The notes beneath the pieces were generated by a model. That model searched no databases. It worked only from the letters and a program-made list of their open reading frames with translations, and was not told where the DNA came from. From contig CAJURT010000003.1 of the NCBI GenBank assembly GCA_910588875.1, forward strand, positions 92,319 to 156,318: a stretch of 64,000 nt of DNA. The letters run 5' to 3'. This document shows positions 36,175 to 44,354 of this stretch, one piece after another. This stretch comes from an uncultured Lachnospiraceae bacterium (GTDB lineage Bacteria; Bacillota; Clostridia; Lachnospirales; Lachnospiraceae). Both the position numbers and the translations under genes were made by a program. Every line of letters starts with the position of its first letter. The stretch's first letter is position 1.

Positions 36175-38043
36175 ATGACAAAGAAGCAGAAGAGGATGGT
36201 TGCCCGCCTGGGTATAAGTGCGGTATGTTTTGCGGCGGCCATCGTGATGGAGCATAAAGGATCCCCGGCGTGGATCCCTTACATTCTGGCGTATCTCTTT
36301 GCCGGGTACGATATCCCTTTAAAGGCGCTGAGGAATATTAAAAACGGGCAGGTGTTTGATGAGAATTTTCTGATGACGGTAGCCACATTTGGGGCAATTG
36401 CTGTTGGTTCCTTAGAGGAGGCAGTGGCAGTGATGCTGTTTTACCAGGTGGGGGAACTGTTTAATGATTATGCGGTCAATAAATCCCGCCGGTCGATCCA
36501 GGAACTGATGGACATTAACCCGGAGTATGCGAACCTGCTGCGCGGCGGCGTGGAGGAACAGGTGGATCCCTATGAGGTGGAGATCGGGGATACGATCGTG
36601 ATCCGCCCGGGGGAGAAGGTGCCGTTGGACGGGGTGGTCTTGCGGGGGGATTCCAGTTTGGATACCAAGGCATTGACCGGGGAATCCATGCCGGCGGAGG
36701 TGTCAGCAGGAAGCAGCGTGGTCAGCGGTTCCATTAACTTAAATGGGGTGCTGGAGGTACGCACGACGAAGCTGTTTGATGACTCCACAGTGGCAAAGAT
36801 CCTGGAACTGGTGGAGAATGCCAGTTCCAGGAAGGCAAAGTCAGAGACATTTATTACAAGGTTTGCCAGGGTCTATACACCGATTGTGGTGGTGTTGGCG
36901 CTGCTGCTTGCCATTGTGATGCCGTTGGCAGCGGGCGGCGGATGGGGAACCTGGATTTACCGTGCATGCAGTTTCCTGGTCGTATCCTGCCCATGTGCGT
37001 TGGTGATTTCCGTGCCTTTAAGCTTTTTTGGCGGCCTGGGTGCGGCCTCGAAAAACGGGATCCTGTTAAAAGGGAGCAATTACCTGGAGGCGATGGCGAA
37101 GCTGGACACCGTGGTTTTCGATAAAACAGGCACACTGACGAATGGCCGGTTTGAGGTCAGTGACGTGGCTCCGGTCCATGGGGAGCGGGAGGCGCTGCTG
37201 GAACTGGCAGCACTGGGCGAGTACCATTCGACCCATCCGATTGCCATGTCTGTGAAGGAAGCCTACGGAAAGGAGATTGACACTGCCAGGATCGGGAAGG
37301 TGGAGGAGATCCCCGGGCATGGGATCCATGCCCGGGTACAGGCAGGAGGTGTTTGGCATGAGTTATTTATCGGAAACCGCAAGCTGATGGAACGCCAGCA
37401 GGTTGCCATAGACACGCCGTCAGCGATTATGGGAACCACGCTTTATTTGGCTGATGAGACAGGGTATCTGGGCGCTATCGTGATCTCGGACAGCATCCGG
37501 GAGGATGTACCTGCCGCATTGGCTGGGCTGCGCCGGCAGGGAGTGGGCACCCTGGCGATGCTGACCGGCGACAGGGAGGAAGTAGGCAGGATTGTCGCGG
37601 GTAAGCTGGGGCTTGATGAGGTGTTCGGGAACCTGCTCCCGGGAGACAAGGTAGCCCGTGTGGAGGCATTGCTGAAGAAAAAGGCATTGGGGAGGACGCT
37701 GGCTTTTGTGGGAGACGGAATCAATGATGCCCCGGTTCTTGCCCGTGCGGATGTGGGGATTGCCATGGGAGGGATCGGCTCGGATGCTGCCGTGGAGGCG
37801 GCGGATGTTGTCATTATGGACGATGACCCCTTAAAGATTGTGGATACGGTCTGCATTGCGAGAAAGACGATGTGGATTGTCCGGCAGAATATTTTCTTTG
37901 CAATCGGGGTAAAGGTGCTGGTGCTGGTACTGGTTGCCCTGGGACATGCTTCGATGTGGGCGGCAGTGTTTGGCGACGTGGGGGTGTCGGTGCTGGCGAT
38001 ATTGAATGCGGTTCGGGCACTTTCCTATAGACGTGCAAGGTGA
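36175..38043 (+). CDS. Zn/Cd/Pb-type P1B ATPase
   Basis: This 622-aa pump exports divalent soft metals at the cost of ATP. The start at 36175 follows GGGAGGAAG. Visible signatures are TGES in the actuator domain near residue 172, the membrane CPC motif in SCPCALVIS near residue 272, the phosphorylation site DKTGTLTNG near residue 315, and GDGINDAP near residue 515. The CPC plus the ArsR/CadC-type regulator point to Zn/Cd/Pb rather than Cu. The usual N-terminal HMA domain is absent and is encoded by the previous gene. It ends the operon; the next promoter belongs to glnA. Confidence 0.93.
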   Translation: MTKKQKRMVARLGISAVCFAAAIVMEHKGSPAWIPYILAYLFAGYDIPLKALRNIKNGQVFDENFLMTVATFGAIAVGSLEEAVAVMLFYQVGELFNDYAVNKSRRSIQELMDINPEYANLLRGGVEEQVDPYEVEIGDTIVIRPGEKVPLDGVVLRGDSSLDTKALTGESMPAEVSAGSSVVSGSINLNGVLEVRTTKLFDDSTVAKILELVENASSRKAKSETFITRFARVYTPIVVVLALLLAIVMPLAAGGGWGTWIYRACSFLVVSCPCALVISVPLSFFGGLGAASKNGILLKGSNYLEAMAKLDTVVFDKTGTLTNGRFEVSDVAPVHGEREALLELAALGEYHSTHPIAMSVKEAYGKEIDTARIGKVEEIPGHGIHARVQAGGVWHELFIGNRKLMERQQVAIDTPSAIMGTTLYLADETGYLGAIVISDSIREDVPAALAGLRRQGVGTLAMLTGDREEVGRIVAGKLGLDEVFGNLLPGDKVARVEALLKKKALGRTLAFVGDGINDAPVLARADVGIAMGGIGSDAAVEAADVVIMDDDPLKIVDTVCIARKTMWIVRQNIFFAIGVKVLVLVLVALGHASMWAAVFGDVGVSVLAILNAVRALSYRRAR

Positions 38044-38098
38044 CAGAAAAGTAAAAGTAAAAAAACAGGGGAGGGATTGCTGTAAGCCAAACTCCATA

Positions 38099-38127
38099 TT
38101 GACAAAATCCGGTCAAACTGTTATTAT
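38099..38127 (+). promoter_or_regulatory. Sigma-A promoter of glnA
   Basis: A perfect TTGACA (38099-38104), 17 bp, TATTAT (38122-38127). Transcription would start near 38134 and meet a terminator-like hairpin at once. Confidence 0.85.
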
Positions 38128-38131
38128 CAAA

Positions 38132-38194
38132 AACATGGAACGAGGATGTTGCATGAAGGCTATGGATGAGTGCCTTCTGCCATCCTCGTTTTTG
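38132..38194 (+). promoter_or_regulatory. glnA leader: attenuator-type terminator with overlapping hairpin
   Basis: AACGAGGATG (38139-38148) pairs with CATCCTCGTT (38181-38190), with an inner GAAGGC/GCCTTC stem and a T tract: a strong intrinsic terminator about 150 nt before glnA. An alternative small hairpin, AACAT (38132-38136) with ATGTT (38146-38150), would occupy the terminator's 5' arm. The ANTAR protein encoded after glnA is the natural antiterminator candidate. I do not see an unambiguous pair of hexaloop hairpins. Confidence 0.7.
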
Positions 38195-38344
38195 TTATCG
38201 GGTATCCGGGTGAAGGAGACAATCAGGTGCTGCCCGGCAGCAGGTATTCAACGGATATGGCAACGGCGGGGGTTGTCTGGGAAGTGCCGGGAAGAACTGC
38301 CGCAGGCCATGTGCCGGCCGGAAGGAAAAGAAAGGAAGAGAGCG

Positions 38345-39682
38345 ATGAGCAAATATAATAAGGAAGACATTATCCGCTTGGTGGAGGAGGAGGACGTGGA
38401 GTTTATCCGCCTGCAGTTTACGGACATATTCGGAATGCTGAAAAATGTGGCGATTACGGCGAGCCAGTTGGAAAAGGCGTTAGATAACCGCTGCATGTTT
38501 GACGGATCTGCCATTGAAGGGTTTGTGCGGATCGAGGAATCGGACATGTACCTGCATCCGGATTTGGATACCTTTGAGATATTTCCGTGGCGGCCCCAGC
38601 AGGGGAAGGTGGCGCGCCTGGTATGCGACGTGTACCGTCCCAATGGTGAGCCATTTGAAGGAGATCCGCGTTTTGTGCTGAAAAGGGTATTGAAAGAAGC
38701 GGCAGATATGGGGTATACTTTTCTGGTAGGGCCGGAATGTGAGTTTTTCCTGTTCCAGACAGATGAAGAGGGAAAGCCGACGACAAAGACCCTCGAGATG
38801 GCGGGATATTTTGATGTCAGCCCAATTGACATGGCAGAAAATGTGCGGCGGGACATTGTACTGAATTTGGAGGAAATGGGATTTGAGATCCAGGCTTCCC
38901 ACCATGAAATAGCACCGGCCCAGCATGAGATTGACCTGCAATATGCAGATGCCTTGACGACGGCGGATAATATTATGACCTTTAAGATGGCAGTGAAGAC
39001 GATTGCCAGGCGCCATGGGCTCCATGCCACATTTATGCCCAAGCCGAAGGCCGGGATCAACGGGTCAGGGATGCATATTAACATGTCCCTGGCAGATAAG
39101 GGCGGCAACAACCTGTTTGTGGATCAGTCAGACCGCCTGGGGCTGAGCAGGGAGGCATACCAGTTCATGGCAGGGATATTGAGATATATCAAGGAGATCA
39201 CCGTGCTGACCAATCCGCTGGTGAATTCTTATAAACGCCTGGTTCCCGGATATGATGCCCCGGTTTATATTGCCTGGTCGGCGGCATCGAACCGCAGCCC
39301 GCTGATCCGGGTTCCGTCCTCCCGGGGAAGCAGTACGCGCATTGAACTGCGCTGCCCGGATTCGGCGGTAAATCCGTACCTGGCATTGGCGGCGTGCCTG
39401 GCGGCAGGGCTGGAGGGGATCCGGCAGCAGCTGGATCCGCCGGCCAGTGTTGATGACAATATTTATGATATGACGGATGAGGAACTGGTGCGGCGGGGGA
39501 TTGAGTGGCTGCCGGAAACCTTGGGAGAGGCTTTGGAACTTTACGCAGGCAGTGCATTTGTGAAAAACCTTTTGGGAGAACACATTTTTACGAAATACCT
39601 GGCAGCGAAGGACTCGGAGTGGAAAAAATACCGGGCAGAGGTGACAGACTGGGAGGTCGCGGAATATTTGTATAAATTCTAA
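38345..39682 (+). CDS. glnA: Glutamine synthetase type I
   Basis: This 445-aa enzyme makes glutamine from glutamate, ammonia and ATP. The start at 38345 follows AAAGGAAG and gives MSKYNKEDIIRLVEEE. Signatures are FDGSAIEGFVRIEESDM, GPECEFFLF for metal and ATP, PKPKAGINGSGMHINMS, and NPLVNSYKRLVPGYDAPVYIAWS near residue 300. The length fits the short GSI-alpha form of Firmicutes, which is controlled by feedback and not by adenylylation. Its leader carries an attenuator-like terminator and the next gene encodes an ANTAR regulator, so control at transcription elongation is likely. Confidence 0.97.
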   Translation: MSKYNKEDIIRLVEEEDVEFIRLQFTDIFGMLKNVAITASQLEKALDNRCMFDGSAIEGFVRIEESDMYLHPDLDTFEIFPWRPQQGKVARLVCDVYRPNGEPFEGDPRFVLKRVLKEAADMGYTFLVGPECEFFLFQTDEEGKPTTKTLEMAGYFDVSPIDMAENVRRDIVLNLEEMGFEIQASHHEIAPAQHEIDLQYADALTTADNIMTFKMAVKTIARRHGLHATFMPKPKAGINGSGMHINMSLADKGGNNLFVDQSDRLGLSREAYQFMAGILRYIKEITVLTNPLVNSYKRLVPGYDAPVYIAWSAASNRSPLIRVPSSRGSSTRIELRCPDSAVNPYLALAACLAAGLEGIRQQLDPPASVDDNIYDMTDEELVRRGIEWLPETLGEALELYAGSAFVKNLLGEHIFTKYLAAKDSEWKKYRAEVTDWEVAEYLYKF

Positions 39683-39731
39683 GCTGCCATGGGCAGCAGT
39701 TAAATAGCATCTGCCGGGAGGTGAGGGATTG

Positions 39732-40271
39732 GTGAACGTGATTGTGGCATTTTCCAAACCAGAGGATGCCCGGAACATCAAGAATATACTGACAAGGAAT
39801 GGTTTCCCGGTTGCTGCGGTCTGTAACTCCGGGGCGCAGGTGCTGGCACAGGCAGGGAATCTAAATAGTGGCCTGGTGGTGTGCGGCTACCACCTTGCCG
39901 ACATGCTGTACATGGAACTACACGCCAATCTGCCTTTGGAGTTTGCCATGCTGATGGTATCTTCGCCCAGCAGAAGGGATTCGCGGGTGCCGGAGGATGT
40001 GGTATGCCTGCCTGTGCCTTTTAAGGTTCATGACCTGGTTGACACGGTGGGGATGATGGCACATGCTCAGGTGCAGCGGCGCAGAAGGCAGCGCCAGCAG
40101 CCAAGGCAGCGGAATGACCAGGAAAGAGGGCTGATTGACCAGGCCAAGAAGCTGCTGATGGAGAGGAATGGAATGACAGAAGGAGAAGCCCACCGGTACA
40201 TACAGAAATGTAGTATGGACAGCGGGACGAATCTGATTGAGACAGCGCAGATGGTGATTAGCCTGCTGTGA
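39732..40271 (+). CDS. ANTAR-domain RNA-binding antiterminator with pseudo-receiver
   Basis: The 179-aa protein has an N-terminal response-regulator-like fold (VIVAFSKPEDARNIKNIL). The phosphoacceptor Asp position reads LVVCGYHLAD, lacking the expected Asp, so it is probably not controlled by a kinase. An Arg/Gln-rich linker leads to a C-terminal ANTAR domain (GLIDQAKKLLMERNGMTEGEAHRYIQKC), which binds hairpins in nascent RNA and prevents termination. GTG at 39732 fits the GGAGGTGAG site best; a TTG at 39729 is possible. It directly follows glnA. ANTAR proteins beside glutamine synthetase are known in clostridia and act on nitrogen genes, so the glnA leader is its likely target. Confidence 0.9.
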   Translation: MNVIVAFSKPEDARNIKNILTRNGFPVAAVCNSGAQVLAQAGNLNSGLVVCGYHLADMLYMELHANLPLEFAMLMVSSPSRRDSRVPEDVVCLPVPFKVHDLVDTVGMMAHAQVQRRRRQRQQPRQRNDQERGLIDQAKKLLMERNGMTEGEAHRYIQKCSMDSGTNLIETAQMVISLL

Positions 40272-40316
40272 GGGCTAGGGGGCCACCAGAAATATACAAG
40301 AAAGCGGGAAGCAAAG

Positions 40317-41123
40317 ATGAAGTTTACCAAGATGCAGGGAATCGGCAATGATTATGTGTATGTGAACTGTTTTGAGGAGCAGGTAAAAGAACCGGGACGG
40401 GTGGCGAGGCTGGTCAGTGACAGGCATTTTGGGATCGGCTCTGACGGGCTGATTTTGATCGAGCCGTCAGAGGCTGCAGACTGCCGCATGAGGATGTTCA
40501 ACGAGGATGGCAGCGAAGGTTCCATGTGCGGCAACGGCATCCGCTGTGTGGGCAAATATGTTTATGACCATGGGATCGTGGACCGGCTGCGGATTACCGT
40601 GGAGACGCAGGGCGGAACCAAAGTCTTAGACATGGAGGAAACGGGAGGCAAGGTGGTATCTGTACAGGTGGACATGGGGAAGCCGGTGCTGACCAGTGAC
40701 CTTCCGGAGAAAATCCTGGTAGACGGAAAGGAACGGCAGTTTGTGGGGATTGATGTCGGGAATCCGCATGCCGTATATTTCTGCCCGGAGATTGGCAGTT
40801 TGGATTTGGAGAAAATCGGCCCTGCATATGAGAACCATTCCCGTTTCCCGGATCGTGTCAACACAGAGTTTGTCCGTGTGGTTGACCGGAAGCATCTTCA
40901 GATGAGGGTGTGGGAGCGGGGCAGCGGAGAAACCTGGGCGTGTGGCACCGGAGCAACAGCCAGTGCAGTGGCAGCGGTCCTGATGGGGTTGGCAGAGGAT
41001 ATGGTGGAGGTGCAGCTGAAAGGCGGTTGTCTGCAGATCCGATGGGACCGGGAGAGCGGACATGCATTTATGACAGGGCCGGCGGTTGAGGTGTTCAGGG
41101 GAGAGATTGAGGTTGGGGAGTAA
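40317..41123 (+). CDS. dapF: Diaminopimelate epimerase
   Basis: The 268-aa enzyme interconverts LL- and meso-diaminopimelate for lysine and peptidoglycan synthesis, without a cofactor. The two catalytic cysteines are visible in EGSMCGNGIRCVGKY near residue 70 and ETWACGTGATASAVA near residue 207. The N-terminal MKFTKMQGIGNDYV is canonical and the length normal. The ribosome binding site is weak (AAGCGGGAAGC). It lies 45 nt after the ANTAR gene and precedes an Lrp-type regulator. Other dap genes are not in the window. Confidence 0.96.
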   Translation: MKFTKMQGIGNDYVYVNCFEEQVKEPGRVARLVSDRHFGIGSDGLILIEPSEAADCRMRMFNEDGSEGSMCGNGIRCVGKYVYDHGIVDRLRITVETQGGTKVLDMEETGGKVVSVQVDMGKPVLTSDLPEKILVDGKERQFVGIDVGNPHAVYFCPEIGSLDLEKIGPAYENHSRFPDRVNTEFVRVVDRKHLQMRVWERGSGETWACGTGATASAVAAVLMGLAEDMVEVQLKGGCLQIRWDRESGHAFMTGPAVEVFRGEIEVGE

Positions 41124-41226
41124 TGCTGCTTTACGCGGGGCATTCGGATAATGTCCCAGGAATCAGGGCAGGGTTTTCGAGGCATCGGGAGGAGGGCGCC
41201 AGGAGGAAGCGCCGGGAGGAAGAGTG

Positions 41227-41670
41227 ATGGATGATATAGACAGAAAAATATTGAGGCTGCTGCAGGAAAACGCCAGGACATCCCTCAAGACGATCGCGGA
41301 AAACACTTTTCTTTCCTCACCGGCAGTTTCGGCGAGGATTGAGAAGATGGAGAAGGATGGGGTGATTTCCGGCTATCATGCGCAGGCGGATCCCGTGAAA
41401 CTGGGATACCATATCATTGCTTTTATCAGCATCGACGTGGTACCGGAGGACAAGCCTAAATTCTACAGCTATGCAGAGAGTGTCCCCAATATAATGGAGT
41501 GCAACTGCGTGACAGGGGATTATTCTATGCTGATGAAGGTGGCATTTAAGAGCACGGCGGATCTGGATACCTTTATCGGGCAGCTGCAGAGGTTTGGGAA
41601 GACAAGCACCCAGATTGTATTCTCCACCTACGTGGGGCCAAGAGGGATCGAAGTGTGTGACCATGGCTGA
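41227..41670 (+). CDS. Lrp/AsnC-family transcriptional regulator
   Basis: The 147-aa protein has an N-terminal helix-turn-helix (IDRKILRLLQENARTSLKTIAE, then SSPAVSARIEKMEKDGVISGY) and a C-terminal RAM/AsnC ligand-binding domain (VPNIMECNCVTGDYSMLMKV). These regulators bind amino acids and control amino-acid metabolism. I chose the ATG at 41227, behind GGGAGGAAGAG; an adjacent GTG adds one residue. The nearby glnA, ANTAR and dapF genes make a nitrogen or lysine role plausible, but the ligand is unknown. The gene ends at a hairpin that also covers the next ribosome binding site. Confidence 0.9.
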   Translation: MDDIDRKILRLLQENARTSLKTIAENTFLSSPAVSARIEKMEKDGVISGYHAQADPVKLGYHIIAFISIDVVPEDKPKFYSYAESVPNIMECNCVTGDYSMLMKVAFKSTADLDTFIGQLQRFGKTSTQIVFSTYVGPRGIEVCDHG

Positions 41671-41687
41671 GACAGGCAACGGGCAGG

Positions 41688-41740
41688 CTCCTTTCACATA
41701 TGGTATTAGAAGAGCCATATGAGGAAGGAGTTTTTATTTT
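41688..41740 (+). terminator. Terminator hairpin that also hides the amidase Shine-Dalgarno
   Basis: CTCCTTTCACATATGG (41688-41703) pairs with CCATATGAGGAAGGAG (41715-41730) at 14 of 16 positions, and TTTTTATTTT follows at once. The 3' arm contains the GGAAGGAG of the next gene, whose TTG start lies in the T tract. It can act as an intrinsic terminator for lrp and as a translational lock for the amidase. Confidence 0.75.
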
Positions 41741-42518
41741 GGCAGAAACCAGAAAAGTGATTATTGATGCCGGGCATGGAGGTGCAGAGCCCGGAGCCAT
41801 TTTCCAGGGGCGCAAGGAAAAAGACGATACGCTGCGCCTTGCCCTGGCAGTGGGGGAGATACTGGGCAGGAACGGCGTGGATGTAACGTATACGAGGGTA
41901 TCCGATGTGTATCAGTCACCTATGGAGAAGGCGCAGATTGCCAACCGGGCAGGAGCAGATTATTTTGTGTCTATCCACAGGAATGCCATGCCGGTGCCGG
42001 GGACGGCATCGGGGATCCTGAGCCTGGTTTATGAAAATGATGGGGTGGCCGGGGTGATGGCAGAAAATATCAACCGCGCATTGGCACAGACAGGATTTGC
42101 AGACCTTGGGGTTGTTGAACGGCCAGGTATCATCGTACTGCGGAAAACCGAGATGCCGGCAGTGCTGGTGGAGGCAGGCTTTTTGGATAATGCGGGGGAT
42201 AACCAGATGTTTGACCGGAATTTCGATGCCATTGCCCAGGCTATCGCAGACGGGGTGCTAGAAACCATCCGCCAGGAAAATGCAGAACCGGAATATTACC
42301 AGATCCAGGTGGGGGCATTCCCCAACCAGGAGGGGGCGGACCGGCTGGCCGGGCAGCTTCGGGAGCAGGAATTCCCGGCCTTTGTGATCCTGGACGACGG
42401 AACCTATAAGGTGCGCGTCGGCGCGTTCCTCAACCTGGACAATGCCGCAAGGATGGAGCAGCTGCTGCGCAGCTACGGATATAACACGTATATGGTGCGT
42501 GAAGCGGCTCGGCTTTAA
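41739..42518 (+). CDS. N-acetylmuramoyl-L-alanine amidase with C-terminal SPOR domain
   Basis: The 259-aa protein has an Amidase_3 domain (about 1-180). Zinc ligands are suggested by DAGHGG near residue 10, SIHRNA near residue 80 and the Glu in VLVEAGFLDN. These enzymes cut the amide bond between the peptide and MurNAc. Residues about 195-259 form a SPOR domain (YYQIQVGAFPNQEGADRL and YKVRVGAFLNLDNAARM) that binds denuded septal glycan. I prefer the TTG at 41739, 8 nt after GGAAGGAG; the ATG at 41700 lies in the terminator loop region with no site. There is no signal peptide with either start, which is odd for a wall enzyme. Confidence 0.85.
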   Translation: MAETRKVIIDAGHGGAEPGAIFQGRKEKDDTLRLALAVGEILGRNGVDVTYTRVSDVYQSPMEKAQIANRAGADYFVSIHRNAMPVPGTASGILSLVYENDGVAGVMAENINRALAQTGFADLGVVERPGIIVLRKTEMPAVLVEAGFLDNAGDNQMFDRNFDAIAQAIADGVLETIRQENAEPEYYQIQVGAFPNQEGADRLAGQLREQEFPAFVILDDGTYKVRVGAFLNLDNAARMEQLLRSYGYNTYMVREAARL

Positions 42519-42532
42519 AATAAGCGCTGGCC

Positions 42533-43978
42533 TTACATCTCAGGAACCGGAGTTGGGCGGTCAGGGTCAAAGACATCCTCTGCGTGGAACAGATCCTCGA
42601 GTTTGCGTTCCCGCCCCTCGCTTTCAGCCGTGATGTCCTTCCACATCCGGTAACCGTCCAGGTTCCGGCGGCCCTGGCGCAGGTAGTTGTCACCGATCTG
42701 GATCCAGTGCTCGTTAGAATCCACGTTGCAGAAGTAACGGAAACCGGCGTTATAGAGGTAGGAAAACTTTTGGTTTTCAAAGGTATAGGGATGCCAGTCG
42801 TTGATATCGTCGCCAAAAGGATACAGGATAATGTCAATGGGGCCGATCAGGCTGTCCACCTGCTTCTCCCATTTATCGGTATCGGTGCAGAAACGTTCCA
42901 TATCAATCTCGCCCATCTTTAAGTGGCCCCAGCTGTGGGAGGCAAGTTCCCAGCCGTTATCCTTCAGGCATTGGGCGACCCGTGCGGCTTCCCGGCAGTC
43001 CTGCTCATAGGTTTCGGAATCTGCATATTTATCTGAGGTGCGGTAGCCTAAAATACCTTCATAGCCAGTGAAGGCAATCACTGCCCGCGCGCCTTTGTAG
43101 GAAAAGTCCGGATGCTCCTGGATAAAATCCTCAAGCAAGGGAACAAGGTCATAAGAGCCGACCAGCGTGGTGTCCTGGTCGATCTTCATCTCACAGGTAG
43201 GCTTGCCATCCTCGCCGACAATCATGCGGGTGGCAAAACCGTCATCTGACATGTATGGATAATAACACACATCATCCTGGGACATGACGAAGGGCTTTTT
43301 GCCCTCCGGCAGCAGGATGGTGCCGGGCTTCATGACTGTCATGCCGTTTTCATCCGTTGTTTCGTAGGCCAGGTCATGCATACGGACAAGCACATACCCC
43401 TTCTCATACATAATCTGGAGGATCTTGGCAAATTCCCCGGCTGTGGTCATGACCTGGTTGTATCCGGCGGAATCCCCGTCTCCGTCAAAGGCCTTGCTGT
43501 TATCCATGACCAGGGAATGGAAAAATACGTGGGTAACCTCACCGATTTTGGCCGGCACCAGGGATGCCCGGGCAGCCTCATAGGCAGAGATGGCTTCGGT
43601 AACGGAGGGGTCAGAGGCAAACTCACTGGATTGCAGCATTTCAATGGCACGGTCATAATCATACCCGGCGGCAATAACCTGGGTCTCGGCCAGCAGCTTG
43701 CCGACAGGGGAATCCACGATAACCACTGCCCCCGGATCCTGGGGGGAACCGTCCGCAATGCTGTTCTCTCCGGCGGACGGATTGACTTCAATAACAATAG
43801 GGGCTTTGGTAGCTTCGGCAGGGGAGTGCCCCTGCTTTTTCTGAAAGAAGAAGGCACCTGCAACACAAGTGCCAGCCAATAAAAAACAGCCGGCAGCGAC
43901 CATCATATGCTGTCGTCTCTGCCGCTTTTGGCGGCGCTGAACCCAGAGGTGATGGGGATCATATTCATATCTGCTCAT
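42533..43978 (-). CDS. Polysaccharide deacetylase-like membrane-anchored protein
   Basis: The ATG at 43978, preceded by GGAG, fits better than the one at 43990 and gives 481 aa. After a basic cytoplasmic tail (RRQKRQRRQHM), one TM helix (MMVAAGCFLLAGTCVAGAFF) anchors the rest outside. A helical region precedes a NodB-type domain from about residue 230. The metal pair is visible as SHSWGH, but the first motif, normally TFDDG, reads IAFTGYEG and lacks the catalytic Asp. The enzyme may therefore be inactive or act differently on a wall or EPS sugar. It is convergent with the amidase, only 14 nt away. Confidence 0.82.
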   Translation of the reverse strand: MSRYEYDPHHLWVQRRQKRQRRQHMMVAAGCFLLAGTCVAGAFFFQKKQGHSPAEATKAPIVIEVNPSAGENSIADGSPQDPGAVVIVDSPVGKLLAETQVIAAGYDYDRAIEMLQSSEFASDPSVTEAISAYEAARASLVPAKIGEVTHVFFHSLVMDNSKAFDGDGDSAGYNQVMTTAGEFAKILQIMYEKGYVLVRMHDLAYETTDENGMTVMKPGTILLPEGKKPFVMSQDDVCYYPYMSDDGFATRMIVGEDGKPTCEMKIDQDTTLVGSYDLVPLLEDFIQEHPDFSYKGARAVIAFTGYEGILGYRTSDKYADSETYEQDCREAARVAQCLKDNGWELASHSWGHLKMGEIDMERFCTDTDKWEKQVDSLIGPIDIILYPFGDDINDWHPYTFENQKFSYLYNAGFRYFCNVDSNEHWIQIGDNYLRQGRRNLDGYRMWKDITAESEGRERKLEDLFHAEDVFDPDRPTPVPEM

Positions 43979-44035
43979 ATTGAACTCCATTTATATTATA
44001 TATATTTAAGAAAGAAATCGTAAAAGGGAAACTTC

Positions 44036-44065
44036 CATGAAAGTGGAAGAACATCTACTTTCATG
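44036..44065. repeat. Perfect 9-bp stem hairpin
   Basis: CATGAAAGT (44036-44044) pairs with ACTTTCATG (44057-44065) around a 12-nt loop. It is the left edge of the larger inverted-repeat element. Confidence 0.6.
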
Positions 44066-44245
44066 TGCCGATACATTTACTTTCAGCCAAATGACACAGA
44101 ATGATTTTCGGCCAGCAGGGCAGCGGAGGGAAGCGATACCCTCGCTTCGCTGGGGCAGGCTCTGCGGTGGCATCGTTGACCGACAGCAACGCGGCAGACG
44201 GAAATTCAGGCAAGTTATTTGGAGAAATGTAAACGTATCAGTACA
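44064..44245. repeat. Degenerate inverted-repeat element (MITE-like)
   Basis: The left arm 44064-44095 and the right arm 44214-44245 are inverted copies matching at about 24 of 32 positions. Between them lies a GC-rich core with further partial palindromes. No transposase is encoded, and the frames on both strands are mirror images, so none is a credible gene. The element fills most of the 43979-44354 gap, together with the unidentified promoters of the flanking divergent genes. Confidence 0.55.
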
Positions 44246-44354
44246 TTGGTATGGCCTTCTTATGGAAGCCATGGCGGATGTATTACAGATATCATAACAT
44301 AGAATCGAAAAAATAGCCATACATTAATATATAGCAGAATGAATTGAGGGATTG

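Noticed and set aside
44006..44320. Frames on both strands in the gap before the carboxypeptidase gene
   Set aside because: The two translations are mirror images created by an inverted repeat, not genes.
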